Assembly (NCBI GenBank): GCA_004764695.1 | Contig: SMSO01000037.1 | Coordinates: 4,400,337-4,464,336, forward strand | Reading direction: 5' to 3' | DNA length: 64,000 nt | DNA from: Schizochytrium sp. TIO01 | Taxonomy: Eukaryota > Sar > Bigyra > Thraustochytrida > Thraustochytriidae | In this document: positions 38,883 through 49,330 of the stretch, in pieces | How positions within the stretch are numbered: position 1 is the stretch's first letter | Layout: each line of letters starts with the position of its first letter | The notes under the pieces: generated by a model | Database searches by the model: none | What the model was told of the DNA's origin: nothing | What the model saw: only the letters and a program-made list of their open reading frames with translations | Program-made: the position numbers and the translations under genes

Positions 38883-40442
38883 TCAGTTATGTCTTACGCA
38901 GTCAGAGTCTTCATCATCAGAAGCTCCTTTAGATTCTGATGAATCATGTCCCTCATTTTCACTCAAAAGTACTACGATTTGCAGTGGCGTTGTCATCACT
39001 GGCAAATACTTCTGCTTCTTCATCTGACGATTCATCCTAATCGGTTTTAACAAGAGACTCATTACTATTAATAAACTCTTTTCCATCAGCTACACGAAGT
39101 ATCAAATTCCATTGATAAATATCCTTTTGACCCAAAGATGGTTGATAGTTCTGCTCATCAATCACGTCTAAGTCTAATGCAGAGTCTTCATTTGTACTTT
39201 CTAGTTTATTGTTTTCTTTTTTGTATTCATTCTTATTTGCTTTATCCTTCACTGTCTCTTTCAGTCCTTCTCCTAAGTCTTCCTCTTCTTCTACTTCTTC
39301 CTTTAATTGAATTCCCCCTTCTCCTACTGATCCTCTTCCTCATAAACCAGGACCTTTGCCAGGAGCTGTGTATGCATATTATGACTGTTCTATTCGGTTT
39401 TGGTGTTCCTTTCTATGCCGCATCTCGTGATCAGGTGGACAATGAAAGTACGGAAGAATATCATAGTGATATGAGTGATGATCCTTTAAATCAATCTCAG
39501 ATCCTAGAAAAGGTTCGTTCCTTAGAAGGCTTAGCCGACGAAATAATTCGCGCTCCAAAGATGACATGAAGTCGGTACCCAATAATGGTTCTGGTGGATT
39601 GTATACCAGGTCTTCACGATCGCGATCATCATAGGTTTTGTTTTTTCTTAGTCCATACAGGAGGATCAATCTAGTAAACATATTACTGTCCAAATTAGAA
39701 ATAAGATCATCAATTGTTGAGTTGGCTGAATTCAAGATTTCCTTGTAATTCTGAAATATTTCGACGATACTATTGACCCTTTCTATATCCATTAACTCTT
39801 CATTTAAAGCTAGCAATTTAGTATCCATGATACTCCTAAACATCTCATGCGTAGTAAAGTATGGAAGATACATGTTGGGGTAAGCATGTATGACTTGAAG
39901 AAACTTCTAGCCCACCTTTTATTGCTTTTGAAAAACTGAGTACCATATTCCAGGTTGACGAACTTTCTTGAAAATCGTCAACCTTATCTGCCTTCTTAAT
40001 GAGGTCATCGTAAACCATGCTAGTTGTTATCCCTCTATAAGACCGAATAAAGTAAACTTGTCAGATGAATGAATACCATCATTGTCAAAAATTGCAAAGA
40101 TCACATCAGTAAATTGCTCAGATGGTACTTGTTTCATCACCCATGACAAAGGTTCCAAATCTGCTTCAGATAAGCCGAAGAGTTCTTCAACTTATATCAC
40201 GTCTTTCTGTTGAATAGATTCATCAAATATTTTTTTAAGGTCCTAAAATTCACCTTTTTCATGATGGAAGTACTACGGGGGAGCATCTTCAAAGAAATAG
40301 TCATCTTACTCGTTAAACACAGTTGCTCGAAACCATTCGTAAAATCATTTTTGGATACGATGTCAATGCATTCCATGTAAAATTTTGCAACGATCATCCA
40401 AAAATTTGGTATTCTTTTCAAAAGCAGAGCATACAAAACCAA
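38883..40442 (-). pseudogene. Decayed coding remnant, family unknown
   Basis: Several adjoining reverse-strand segments read like one broken, helix-rich protein. One is 40442-40197. Another is 40191-40027, whose frame carries stops at 40194-40192 and 40029-40027 and a TAG at 40245-40243. A third is 39873-39379, 165 codons ('ERVNSIVEIFQNYKEILNS'). Frame switches are needed near 40245 and between about 40020 and 39880. Two shorter acidic frames continue to 38883. I recognise no domain. A competing forward frame overlaps part of it (39138-39569). Multiple lesions over 1.5 kb argue for a pseudogene rather than a gene with introns, though very short introns cannot be excluded. Confidence 0.45.
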
Positions 40443-40649
40443 ACCGGCAATGGTATCTTTATTTTGAAAATAATTTCATTCAAATGATTGGGAATTGAAA
40501 AAAGAAAAAAGGAATGTTTATTTGATAATGATAAAAAACAACAAACATTTTTCTTTTATTTTTTAAGATTGACAAGCAACAGGAACTGTAAAAGAAAAGG
40601 GAAAAAGAAAAAAAAAGAAAAGGAACGTGGGAAAGGAAAGCATGTTTAG
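40443..40649. other. AT-rich spacer with A/G run
   Basis: Dominated by A/T homopolymer and purine tracts (40497-40520, 40550-40565, 40590-40625). No gene is seen. Confidence 0.5.
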
Positions 40650-43144
40650 TCAAAAAGGGCGATACGCAGGAGGAAACGCACCATCCATGGGGTCCGAAAA
40701 TAGAGAGCATACGCCCAAGCATCCAGGACGGACATTGTTCATTTGTTCAGGGATTACACCGACATCATCCAGCCTTCTAATATAACCAGGCATCTCCACC
40801 TGGATGATATCAATCACATACTTCCACTCAGAGTGTTTAGCATCGATCTGCTTCACGAGCACTGAGTCGAAGAAGTGTGAAATGCGATCTACTAAGATTC
40901 TGGTAGTATCGCTTTCACGAAGGACTACCGTTATCACCATCAGAAGATCATTCGGAGTCATGGTTTCAATACCTTGCATCCTTGTGTTCTTATTGAAAAA
41001 GAGAGACATTCCATCAACGGACGGCTCATCAGGAACACCGTTAACCACAAAAAATGGAAGGTCAGACAAATCAAGTCCTAGATCTTCCATTTCCACATCA
41101 TAGAAAAAATCGGAGTCTTCCGATCGAAAGAGTAACACCCTCTTTTCAAAACAACCTTCAGTACTGATTGGTATCATAGGGTAGTCAGAATTCCTAACGT
41201 TTTGCGGAATTTCGAGACCACGGTATCGTTGTCGTCGAATCATGTGCAAGAAAGTAGATTTGACCCTTCTACCTCGCAGTTTAAAATATTTGACAACAAG
41301 CTGCGAGCGTAAGCCTTCAACACATTCCACAGCTGGATAAGTACGTGGAATGCATGTGAGTGTACTACCATCCACTGCTCCAACAATTTCATTCAGAGCA
41401 GAAATCAGCAGAGGAGGCATCTCCACCTTGATCGGGTCATGAACGTGATCAGTGATCTGGTAAAGTCCTGAATTGAGACCCAACATGATAGTAAGAGAAT
41501 TCAAATGAACAACTCCCAGACTCGTGTTGATGTCCCCAAAAGACCAATTTGGAGATATATTCGTTTCAGTGATCGCAAGGTGAAGAAGCATTCTCATTGA
41601 TATCTCCGTTGCTTCTTTAAGAGCAATATCATAACCATTGGGTTGACCTGAGATGTCGGGATGCACACGCATAAAAAAAGCGACTTGGCACTTCCATGTA
41701 TCGAGAGAAAAGTAAGTAGATACAGTTCTCAGTACCGTCTTGCGAATGATTTGCATATCCTCAGGACGCATCGTTGTGTCAAGAAGATTCAACCTTTCTT
41801 GTCTCGATAACTTCAGTGCGAACTCATAGAAACGAGGATGTCCATCAATATCATTCAGGAAAGGGCGTAAATTTGGCCATTCCTGAATACGAATGCGATC
41901 GTTCACCGTGTCTAACTCTGTTTGAGAAGCGTCGCGTTGATGAGCAGCACGGATAAGAATCTGCAAATATTGTTTCTCAAGTTGAGACACAGCATAAGGA
42001 TACTTGCGCAACCCATGAAGTAATGTGACTACCACGTTCGGGATATTATTGGTAGATGTAGTAAGGTAAGGGCCAGTAAACATGGCCATCGAACTGTCAG
42101 GTGACACATAACTTGTCATGCCAGTAATGATTGGGAAAATTTTGAGACGGGATCGACTTCTACCCCAAAACAGCGTCTGTGAACAGTACAAAAGCAATAC
42201 ATTAGTTCCAGGAAGATCATCGCGATACTCGTCTATATGCAGAAAGAGCATGTCAACGTCTAAAAGTTGTTGAAGTCTCGTCGAGAGCTCCTCCGCAGTG
42301 TAGCTCGCATACCCCTTCATAAGACACACAATAGTGCGCAGAGGAGGAATGTCTTCGTCCTTTAGAAGAACAAACAAAAGAATGGCTGAAACGTAGCCAA
42401 TGTGATCGACACGTTGAGCCCCGGATTTATATTCTCGACGAAAGTACGAGGAGTCTAAACACAGGTGTTTATTCATCTGAATAAACGCAGATAAGGCTTT
42501 CTTTTCATCGTTTTCGACGTAGTTCACTCCATGTTTTGCCAACTCAACACCTAGACGGGTCTTCCCAGAACCACTGGGACCCTCGATGAGTGGCATTTCC
42601 ATCAACTGCGGACTGCCAACGCCATTTTTTATACCACGAATGACCTTTCTACCGATTCAAAAGAACCTTCTGTCAGAGGAGATATCACATACTCTAAGTC
42701 AGTGTCAAAAGTCGGCGAAGGCCGGCAAACAATACGGTCTTTCAAAGTCATGGGAAAAACGTTATCCAGAGTCAAAAAATACTCTGGATCTTATTCAGAA
42801 GCAGACAAATTGCGCAAGAAGCGCTCCGCAACATAATTAGGAACCTCACGCAGTTGTACATTCGTAACTATCCCAGAAGGAAAATCAGTCTCCATGAAAA
42901 GTTTAGACATCTTCGTCCTCAACTTTCCCAGACTTTCAATTTTTTTTTCTGTTGATTACCAGAACCACTTTCAACAGAATCACCTATATTCTGGTTCTAC
43001 ACCTTCAATGAAAGTAACTATGTTAGAAATCAAATCGGGCGCTTTATCGCTTTTACTAGTTAATCGATAAATCGAATCTTGAACCGATTGATCCATTTTG
43101 TCAAAGTTAGTTTCGGGTCTGTTCAATGTCAAATTTTGGTTCAT
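40650..43144 (-). pseudogene. Broken P-loop NTPase of Crinkler/RHS-like type
   Basis: The main open part (42605-40650, 651 codons) starts inside the protein, directly before a Walker A motif 'IEGPSGSGKT'. A Walker B 'LFLHIDEYRD' follows about 110 residues later. Size, motif spacing and a long non-catalytic C-terminus recall the NTPases of eukaryotic Crinkler/RHS (CR) effectors, but the family assignment is by eye. The N-terminal part continues upstream and is damaged: a frame change near 42645-42658, an in-frame TAA at 42793-42791, a frame change just before the ATG at 42910, and another near 42981 linking to a 54-codon segment (43144-42980). Lesions go in both directions, as in neutral decay. 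A shorter protein from an internal start could still be made. Codon use is A/T-ending, unlike the housekeeping genes. Confidence 0.6.
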
Positions 43145-43204
43145 CAACTCGTCCCATGATGTCTCTCGTCAAGTTCTATTCGAATAGATCTTCTTTTCTC
43201 TCTT

Positions 43205-43660
43205 TCTTCTTCTACCTCTCTACCTGTCTGTCTGCAGAACTTTTGACTTACGCGATTTAATGATCAAGGGCTACTGAGAGAAAGTTTGTCCTTAGTGAGC
43301 GAGGGAGGGTATCTATCTTTCGATCTTCTCTAACTGCACAACTCTCGACTTAGAAGATCGAAAGATAAGTAGTCAAACCTCTACCACTGGCGAGTCAGAG
43401 GATCGTTCTTCAAGTCTCAAACAACACTGCCTGCAGAACTCAATCAAACGATCGATCAAGGTCTACTGAGAGGACCGATCTTCAATTCTCTTCTCCTGCC
43501 TAGCACTGCCTGCACAACTCGCAACTTACGCTTGACCAAGGTCTACTGAGAGGACTGATCTTCTCTTCTCCAACCTACCGGCACGAGCCAGCACAACCTG
43601 TACAACTTTCGACTTACGCAATCAAACGATGCATGGAAAGTTGTCCTTGGCCTTAGCGAG
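43205..43660. repeat. Degenerate ~78 bp tandem repeats
   Basis: Blocks of the form CACTGCCTGCA(G/C)AACTC, then GACTTACGC, then (A)TCAAGGTCTACTGAGAGGA, then CGATCTTC recur. The clearest starts are near 43427, 43504 and 43582 (spacings 77 and 78 bp). More diverged copies lie near 43225 and 43333. Noncoding. Confidence 0.65.
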
Positions 43661-44093
43661 CGAGAGCATCGATGTTACCCACTTGCATCGTATCATCACA
43701 ACGTTTGACTTGCATGATCGAACAGTGGAGGGAGAGATGGGTGGAATGAGCGCGTGCACGTGCGAGGAGAGAAATAGATTCGTAGCACGCCACCAGCCAC
43801 GGCATCAAAGTTATGCAAACGAGCACTGCAGACTTTTTACTTCGCGGATTCTGGGTTTCGCAAAATACTAGCACTTGAAAGATACATTATAGATCGATGC
43901 AATTTGTAATGATTGTTTTATAATTTATCCCTCGTGCAGTGTATGAGTCATTAGAAGAAGACATGGGTTTGATTTGAGGGTGTGTAAGAAACAAATAAAT
44001 AAGTAAGAATATCTACTAGTAAGATTCATTAGTTAATCAAGTATAAACAATAGAGGAAGCATCCAAACCTAGTTCTCAACAGCAGCAAAACCC
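43661..44093. other. Intergenic sequence upstream of the nuclease-like gene
   Basis: Short frames on both strands near 43629-43874 have no recognisable content. The right half is AT-rich and presumably contains the promoter of the gene at 44129. Confidence 0.4.
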
Positions 44094-44128
44094 AATCGTT
44101 CGAACACCCAAAAAATCGTTCGAACACC
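44094..44128 (+). promoter_or_regulatory. 15-bp direct repeat abutting the start codon
   Basis: AATCGTTCGAACACC occurs at 44094-44108 and again at 44114-44128, ending immediately before the ATG at 44129. The core TTCGAA is itself palindromic. Its placement suggests a leader or regulatory element, or a recent short duplication. Confidence 0.6.
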
Positions 44129-45667
44129 ATGTTAGGTGCTACTTTGAAGGGAGTTAGAAATGTAGCCTCCAAGATCACCAGCCAGGCAAGGAGTGCTGCT
44201 AGTAGACGTGAATCCCGCCTCTCATCAATTCAGATGTTCACAACCGATACAAACAGACTCACTCCTATGAAACACGTAGTTTTGCATCAGGAATTATCTT
44301 CCCTCTTGGCCGACGCTAGAACTTATCGTGCCAAAAAGACTAAGGAGTACGATGACACGTTAAAATCCATTACTGATCTCGAGGCTGAAAAAGCCAAGCT
44401 TTCGCAAAAAATCGAGGATCTGAAAGAGAAAATCGCCAACAAGTTAGGACCCGATAACTACAAGTTTCTCGATGCTTTCTGCCGTGGTGAGATCAAGTCA
44501 AAATCGTTCCAGAAGAGGTACGGGTACTCGCCCGATGATATAGAGGACGTAAATATTGCCCTTTGCATTAGTTCGATGGAAGACCTTTTCCAAAAAGAAA
44601 AGTCGTTAGAAGTGACCGAGCAACAAATTCTTGCAGATACTCTCCGCCTTGCAAAAACGCAGGGCAATATCAATGATTATGATGCTGATGTGAGGAGGTT
44701 AAGTGATTTGATTTCTCGTACGGAACCGCAACGCTTTCTGTCGTTCACCAGTGATCATCTACCAAGGATTGCTGATTCCAAGCTAGTATTTAAAAAAAAC
44801 AGGACAGATATCTCAAACCTCAAAAATTACCCCGCTTCGCCCGCGAAGGTCAGGCCTTTGTTAGTGGAGTCTTTCGTGGACTACTGTGACCGGAAAGGGT
44901 ACATTGATATTCTGAATGAACTGCAATCTACCGTCGACTTCAAGGATACCTTTGAGAGTATGAGTGATATGATAAAATTCTCAAACGAAGGAACTGTCAC
45001 GGACGCATTTCAGCAGGTTATGCGTCTTGTAACAAAAGCCATGACTCAAGAATCTAACGAAAAAGTCCCTTATAAGGTCTCCATCTATACGTCTGGTCAG
45101 GAAGAAGTAGAGGGTAGAGCAGACTTTTCTTTTGCTGCTAAGAAAGTAGACCGTTCCCATATTCCGTTGATCGTAGGTGAGACGGAAGGTCCTGGTAAGG
45201 AGTACTCCTACGACAACCTCGGTGAGACTTATTGTGATCATGGCTGTCCTGGATGTGAATCAGAACGTCATAAAAATCATTCAGTTGTTCGTCAACTATA
45301 CGGCTACATGCTTTTGAATGGTCTACTGGTTGGCGTCTACTCGAACTACAAAGTGACTTGTATTTTTATCAGGGACTGTGAAGGAAATCTAATGATCACG
45401 AACTCTGTTCGGGCTGAAGAAGTTGGCGATATCGCTCGCGGCAAACTCAGTTCGATGCAACTTGTCGCACTTGCTATCTTGCTCGCAGCGGATACAAGCG
45501 AGATGAACTTCAGTGAAATTGAAAATAACATATTGGTTCCCTGTTTAGGTGGCCCTGAGATTAGTGAAGAATGTATCATTCTACCATCTGATTGCAGAGG
45601 CAGTAATAACTTGGAAAACGACAAGCACGGAGATACTAATTCCGTGAACGTAAAGAAGCTCGGCTAA
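44129..45667 (+). CDS. Candidate PD-(D/E)xK-type nuclease protein of CR-effector type
   Basis: 512 residues, intact. Residues 1-27 are basic, Ser/Ala-rich and free of acidic residues ('MLGATLKGVRNVASKITSQA'), like a mitochondrial presequence. A coiled coil spans about 66-105. The C-terminal part resembles restriction-nuclease-fold domains found in fungal and protist Crinkler/RHS-like proteins: 'EGRADFSF' (Asp332), a strand 'IPLIVGETEGPG' (Glu351, Glu353), and 'VVRQLYGYMLLN' (389-396) in the position of the QxxxY helix. Between them sits a possible zinc knuckle ('CDHGCPGCESERHKNH', 369-384). The usual ExK Lys is replaced by Glu, so activity is uncertain. The protein ends 13 nt before a kinase-like gene. 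An unrelated novel fold is possible. Codon use is A/T-rich, like the rest of the island. Confidence 0.55.
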   Translation: MLGATLKGVRNVASKITSQARSAASRRESRLSSIQMFTTDTNRLTPMKHVVLHQELSSLLADARTYRAKKTKEYDDTLKSITDLEAEKAKLSQKIEDLKEKIANKLGPDNYKFLDAFCRGEIKSKSFQKRYGYSPDDIEDVNIALCISSMEDLFQKEKSLEVTEQQILADTLRLAKTQGNINDYDADVRRLSDLISRTEPQRFLSFTSDHLPRIADSKLVFKKNRTDISNLKNYPASPAKVRPLLVESFVDYCDRKGYIDILNELQSTVDFKDTFESMSDMIKFSNEGTVTDAFQQVMRLVTKAMTQESNEKVPYKVSIYTSGQEEVEGRADFSFAAKKVDRSHIPLIVGETEGPGKEYSYDNLGETYCDHGCPGCESERHKNHSVVRQLYGYMLLNGLLVGVYSNYKVTCIFIRDCEGNLMITNSVRAEEVGDIARGKLSSMQLVALAILLAADTSEMNFSEIENNILVPCLGGPEISEECIILPSDCRGSNNLENDKHGDTNSVNVKKLG

Positions 45668-45680
45668 GAACTTTCAAAGG

Positions 45681-46271
45681 ATGGTGCGGCGATTCATTTA
45701 CCATTATTACAACTTGATGGGTACACTGAACTCCCTCCCACCTTGTCGCACGGGTAGAACACTTCGGGTTGATATCCCCCTACCAACAGGTGAGAAGATT
45801 GACAGCGTCTTGAAGATATTGGATTGCTTTGAGCAAGAAGAACAGCTACCAGAACTTGAACACGAAGCTGAAATTTACAGGGAGTTAAAATCGCTACAAG
45901 GCGAACACATCCCTGAATTTATCGATTACGGCTTGTTTGATTACGATGTCCTGTACGGTCTTAGGACAAAATATTCTGGCGAACCTTTAACACCTGAAGA
46001 CATTACTGATGACTTTGTGGGAAAGGCAGTGATTGCTCTCGATGAAGTTCACTCCCATGGTGTACTGCACGGTGATGTGGAGGCCCGCAATGTCCTAGAC
46101 AATAAGGAAACTCAAAGGCCTGTCATAGTTGACTTCGGCATGGCCGTTCGCAAGATGGAAATGAGTGATGAATACTTCACACAAAGCACTAGTCGAGAGA
46201 TTGCTAGACTTCGACGTGCGTTGGAGAGGGAAAGAACAACTCAAAATGAAAACATTTACAGTCCTCAATGA
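45681..46271 (+). CDS. Small protein-kinase-fold protein (Bud32/RIO/LPS-kinase-like core)
   Basis: 196 residues, in a different frame from the upstream gene and separated from its stop by 13 nt. Kinase landmarks in order: Lys45 in 'VLKILD', Glu62 in 'LEHEAEIYREL', catalytic loop 'VLHGDVEARNVL' (H130-G-D132...N137) and 'VIVDFG' (151-153). There is almost no C-lobe after DFG, only a basic helix, so it is a minimal atypical kinase or a truncated one. Similar minimal kinase domains are fused to nuclease-like domains in some fungal and protist effectors, which supports a functional link to the preceding gene. The key catalytic residues are present, so activity is plausible. The stop-ATG spacing suggests either separate mRNAs or splitting of an ancestral fusion. 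Confidence 0.6.
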   Translation: MVRRFIYHYYNLMGTLNSLPPCRTGRTLRVDIPLPTGEKIDSVLKILDCFEQEEQLPELEHEAEIYRELKSLQGEHIPEFIDYGLFDYDVLYGLRTKYSGEPLTPEDITDDFVGKAVIALDEVHSHGVLHGDVEARNVLDNKETQRPVIVDFGMAVRKMEMSDEYFTQSTSREIARLRRALERERTTQNENIYSPQ

Positions 46272-46299
46272 ACCAAATTAAAAACAATAAAAAAGACAT

Positions 46300-49239
46300 T
46301 TATGAAAAGTCATCAATTTCATTTGCGAAATTATACTGTGTTGCAATCTGATGAGACCTATAATAATAAACAAACCGATAAAGCACCATAAAACAGAGCA
46401 AAGAAAGTGCACCGACTGTTAGACCTAGATAAATATGATTTGAACCAATTTGTTCAAACAGTTCCTTTAAGTAAGAAAGACTAGTATCATCTGAAATCGT
46501 TGGTGCTGAAGAAGGATTTCCAAGCGTAGGTCTCATCGTTGGTGCAGGAGTTGGAGCCGTGGGTGAAACTGTAGGTGACGATGTTGGTGCAGGAGTTACA
46601 GCAAAAAAGGTTGAAGAATAGATGTCCTGTATGACAAGAGAGTTCTCTTGTGGAGCAATAGAAAGATAACCAGTTGACCACGCCGTTGTACTGCTAATAT
46701 TCGTTGGCCAAAACACGCTAATGCTTTCTGACTTCGTAGCCACAGTCGAAGAGTTAACAAGAGCAACGAACGACCACTCACCAGAGTAATCACGAGTCAG
46801 AGTATAATTCGCAGAGCTAAAGACTGGATAACCATCTGTCATAGTGCTGAAGTTATAATTCCCTGCTATACTATGATTTTCACTAGATGTTACGTAGATA
46901 GTTTCTTACGGAACAAAACAAGAGGTACCCATCGAGAGGACTTACCATTGCACCATCGCCAAGACCATCACTTTCTCCACAATAAGGGAAATCTGCACAC
47001 ATACATGTCAAGGAATATCCAGATTCAACTCCAGATTCACCGAGCACTGGATGTTGGTAATTGCTCGCACTCACCTCATAAGAATAGGCTGCAGAAGCAA
47101 CAGAACCAGTCCCAAGAACCCACCCCTGAGTATTAAGGAAGTATAGTAAATAACTCGTATCCCGTCCATCATTAGAATATAACTCCCAAGAATCCTTTAA
47201 ATCTACATGTTTACCCGTCGTTTTCATCACTCCAGTTGAACTCACGTATGGAGATTCCAGTATTAGATAAGGACAATCCACAACACAGCTAGTGCTGTTC
47301 GGTTCCGACATCATACCTTGGCCACATGGTTCGCAAAGACCACTCGATTCATTCATAAACATATTACTACCACAGTAAATCACATCACAAACAACTTCCG
47401 CAGTAGCACCATCTATGCCGCCCGTAATGAGAAGATAGGTACTGTCATTGGCAAAGGTGTGTACCTCAAAATTTTCAGTAAAGTATCGGGTAAGCATTTT
47501 GTAAATCTGCAGCCCGGCTTTCAGAACTGCACGCGGAGGTCCAACTTCGCGAAGAACTGGTGGTAATAGGATAAGTAAAAGCAATATTGTCCTCCGTCAG
47601 TTCGGATAGATAAATGAGTGTGGTCGAACCGACCAATCCGTAAAACGAACCGCATGCCAAGCTGGTGCAAAAGACCCAGCAATAATAATAAATCCCACAG
47701 TACCCCATGTACACTGATTTAAGGTACACTTCATATTGGTCATTCACATAATCAGTCCCAGCGGGTCCACTTGAGACTCCAGGAACAGCATAAAAGATCA
47801 TCTCGCCCGCATAACTTAGAAATGGAGAAACCGTTAAAGCAACATTGCAAGCATCCGCAGAACGGTGTTTAACACCGGAAACATCAAATGCCCGATTCCA
47901 ATCATACAAGCTAGTCGAATTAAATGCGGTCAGGTTAAATTCTCGTTGACTATCACTAAATAGATGAAATGGTTTGCCTCCAAAAATATAAGCGTCCAGG
48001 TAGTCACCACAAGATACATTCAAAGAAACCTTTGAAGGGTTAGGAGTTTCCAAATGAAACCATGTATGCCCCACAGCTTCTGTGTAATTCACTGTGTCGC
48101 CACAAGAAATAGAGGTCAAATTTTGCATTTCATTCTCAAATTCATCTACATCATTGATACTGTTATTTATATGCCTTACTCTGACTTTCACGCGCTAAGT
48201 ATCCTCATCAAGTTCTAAGACAGTCACCGCAACTGTATTTCCTCCCTCGCGATAATCATACACATAGGTAGAATTTACTGGGACAAAATCAGCTCCAGTT
48301 GTATCAGTCACCAATCTGGGCAAGCCAGTTGGATCGATCAAGTAACTAGGACCTGCAATATCTTCACAACGCCTTGTTACCCATTCCAACATCACACCTA
48401 GAAGATCACTTTCATAGAGTGATTGGAATGCATGTATTTGGATACTCCAACCGATACAGAATACAGTAGTACAGAGATGAATTAAACCCCTCTCCTGTAT
48501 CGTGGGCATAGAGCCACACAGTTGTATCATCACTTATACAAGACTCATCTGCTTCGCAATACAAACCATGTGACATTTGCAAAATACTCTCTTCTGGAAT
48601 CCACCCCCAAAAGTACTTGTAGTAGGTACTAAATCGAGCTAACAACCACTAAGCCTTTGAACCCATTTCATCATATTCATTACCATATTCTCCATCAATA
48701 GCATGAGCATGCAGCAAACCAAGATTGTGACCAAACTCATGCGCTAAAACTCCCATGAGATAAGCGGTTGAATTCACTGAACTTGCAGCAACGTTCATAT
48801 GCAACCGAGAACCAACAACATAAGCAACCCCAACATACCCCAGGTTACAATAAGGGGTGAACAGAGCAACAGAGTCATATGTAGACGCATTTGCACTATC
48901 TTCCGCGAGAGCAAAAGCATCTTCATAAACAAGCATGCTACTCGAAGTCACCTCTACTCCATTGATGTAACAATTATCTGATTCATCAATGCTAAAAGAT
49001 TCCATCACATAGGTAGTCTCATCAACCGATAAGTGAACATCAAAACTACCACCAGAACTTGAGTAATAGAACGTACTCAAATCGCTGCCTATATCGGCCA
49101 TGATCTCATCACTCGGAACCAACGAAGAGTAGCTGCTGTTGGGTATAATTCTGACCGCTCGAATTGTATCTGTAGTCACACCATTGCTATAAGTGCTCGC
49201 ATCAACAAATCCAACAATCAAAACCAAACACCGCATCAT
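46300..49239 (-). pseudogene. Membrane-anchored gametolysin-like (M11) metalloprotease, broken
   Basis: Reverse-strand segments read through one protein in order. Segment 49239-48652 has a signal peptide (about 1-14) and zinc site 'HEFGHNLGLLH' (167-177) with a Met-turn ('EMGS'). Continuations at 48645-48412, 48533-48195 and 48191-47475 complete a gametolysin-like ectodomain. Segment 47584-46883 has Cys-rich parts, and 46842-46300 has a Thr/Ser/Pro stalk, one membrane helix ('LGLTVGALSLLCFMVLYRFV') and a short cytoplasmic tail. Breaks: in-frame TAG at 48651-48649, a frameshift near 48415-48470, in-frame TAG at 48197-48195, a frameshift near 47530-47560 and a frameshift near 46895-46915. Gametolysins cleave Hyp-rich cell-wall glycoproteins in green algae, and relatives occur in other algae and large viruses. 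The catalytic domain is cut right after the Met-turn. It converges with the kinase gene (28 nt apart). Confidence 0.75.
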
Positions 49240-49330
49240 TCTTTCTAATAATAAGTAATCTCATTGCTTTTACTTTATATTGCCAGCGCAAAATAACATA
49301 GGTGCAAACAATTTCAACCAGTTAAAATAA

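Noticed and set aside
39138-39569. Forward 143-codon frame with an acidic C-terminus
   Set aside because: It overlaps the reverse-strand remnant. Its first half is a Leu/Ser run from a CT-rich tract. The acidic part is protein-like, but there is no family support.
46880-46960. Short intron with GTAAGT donor in the gametolysin-like gene
   Set aside because: On the coding strand GTAAGT occurs near 46945, but none of the AG acceptors before 46842 restores the frame from that donor. Protein-like sequence continues across the region with a single frame change, so a frameshift is simpler.
46300-49239. Programmed +1 frameshifting and TAG readthrough
   Set aside because: All three shifts have the same direction, which is suggestive, but no slippery motif is shared, the neighbouring NTPase remnant shows shifts in both directions, and TAG is used as a normal stop by GRP94.
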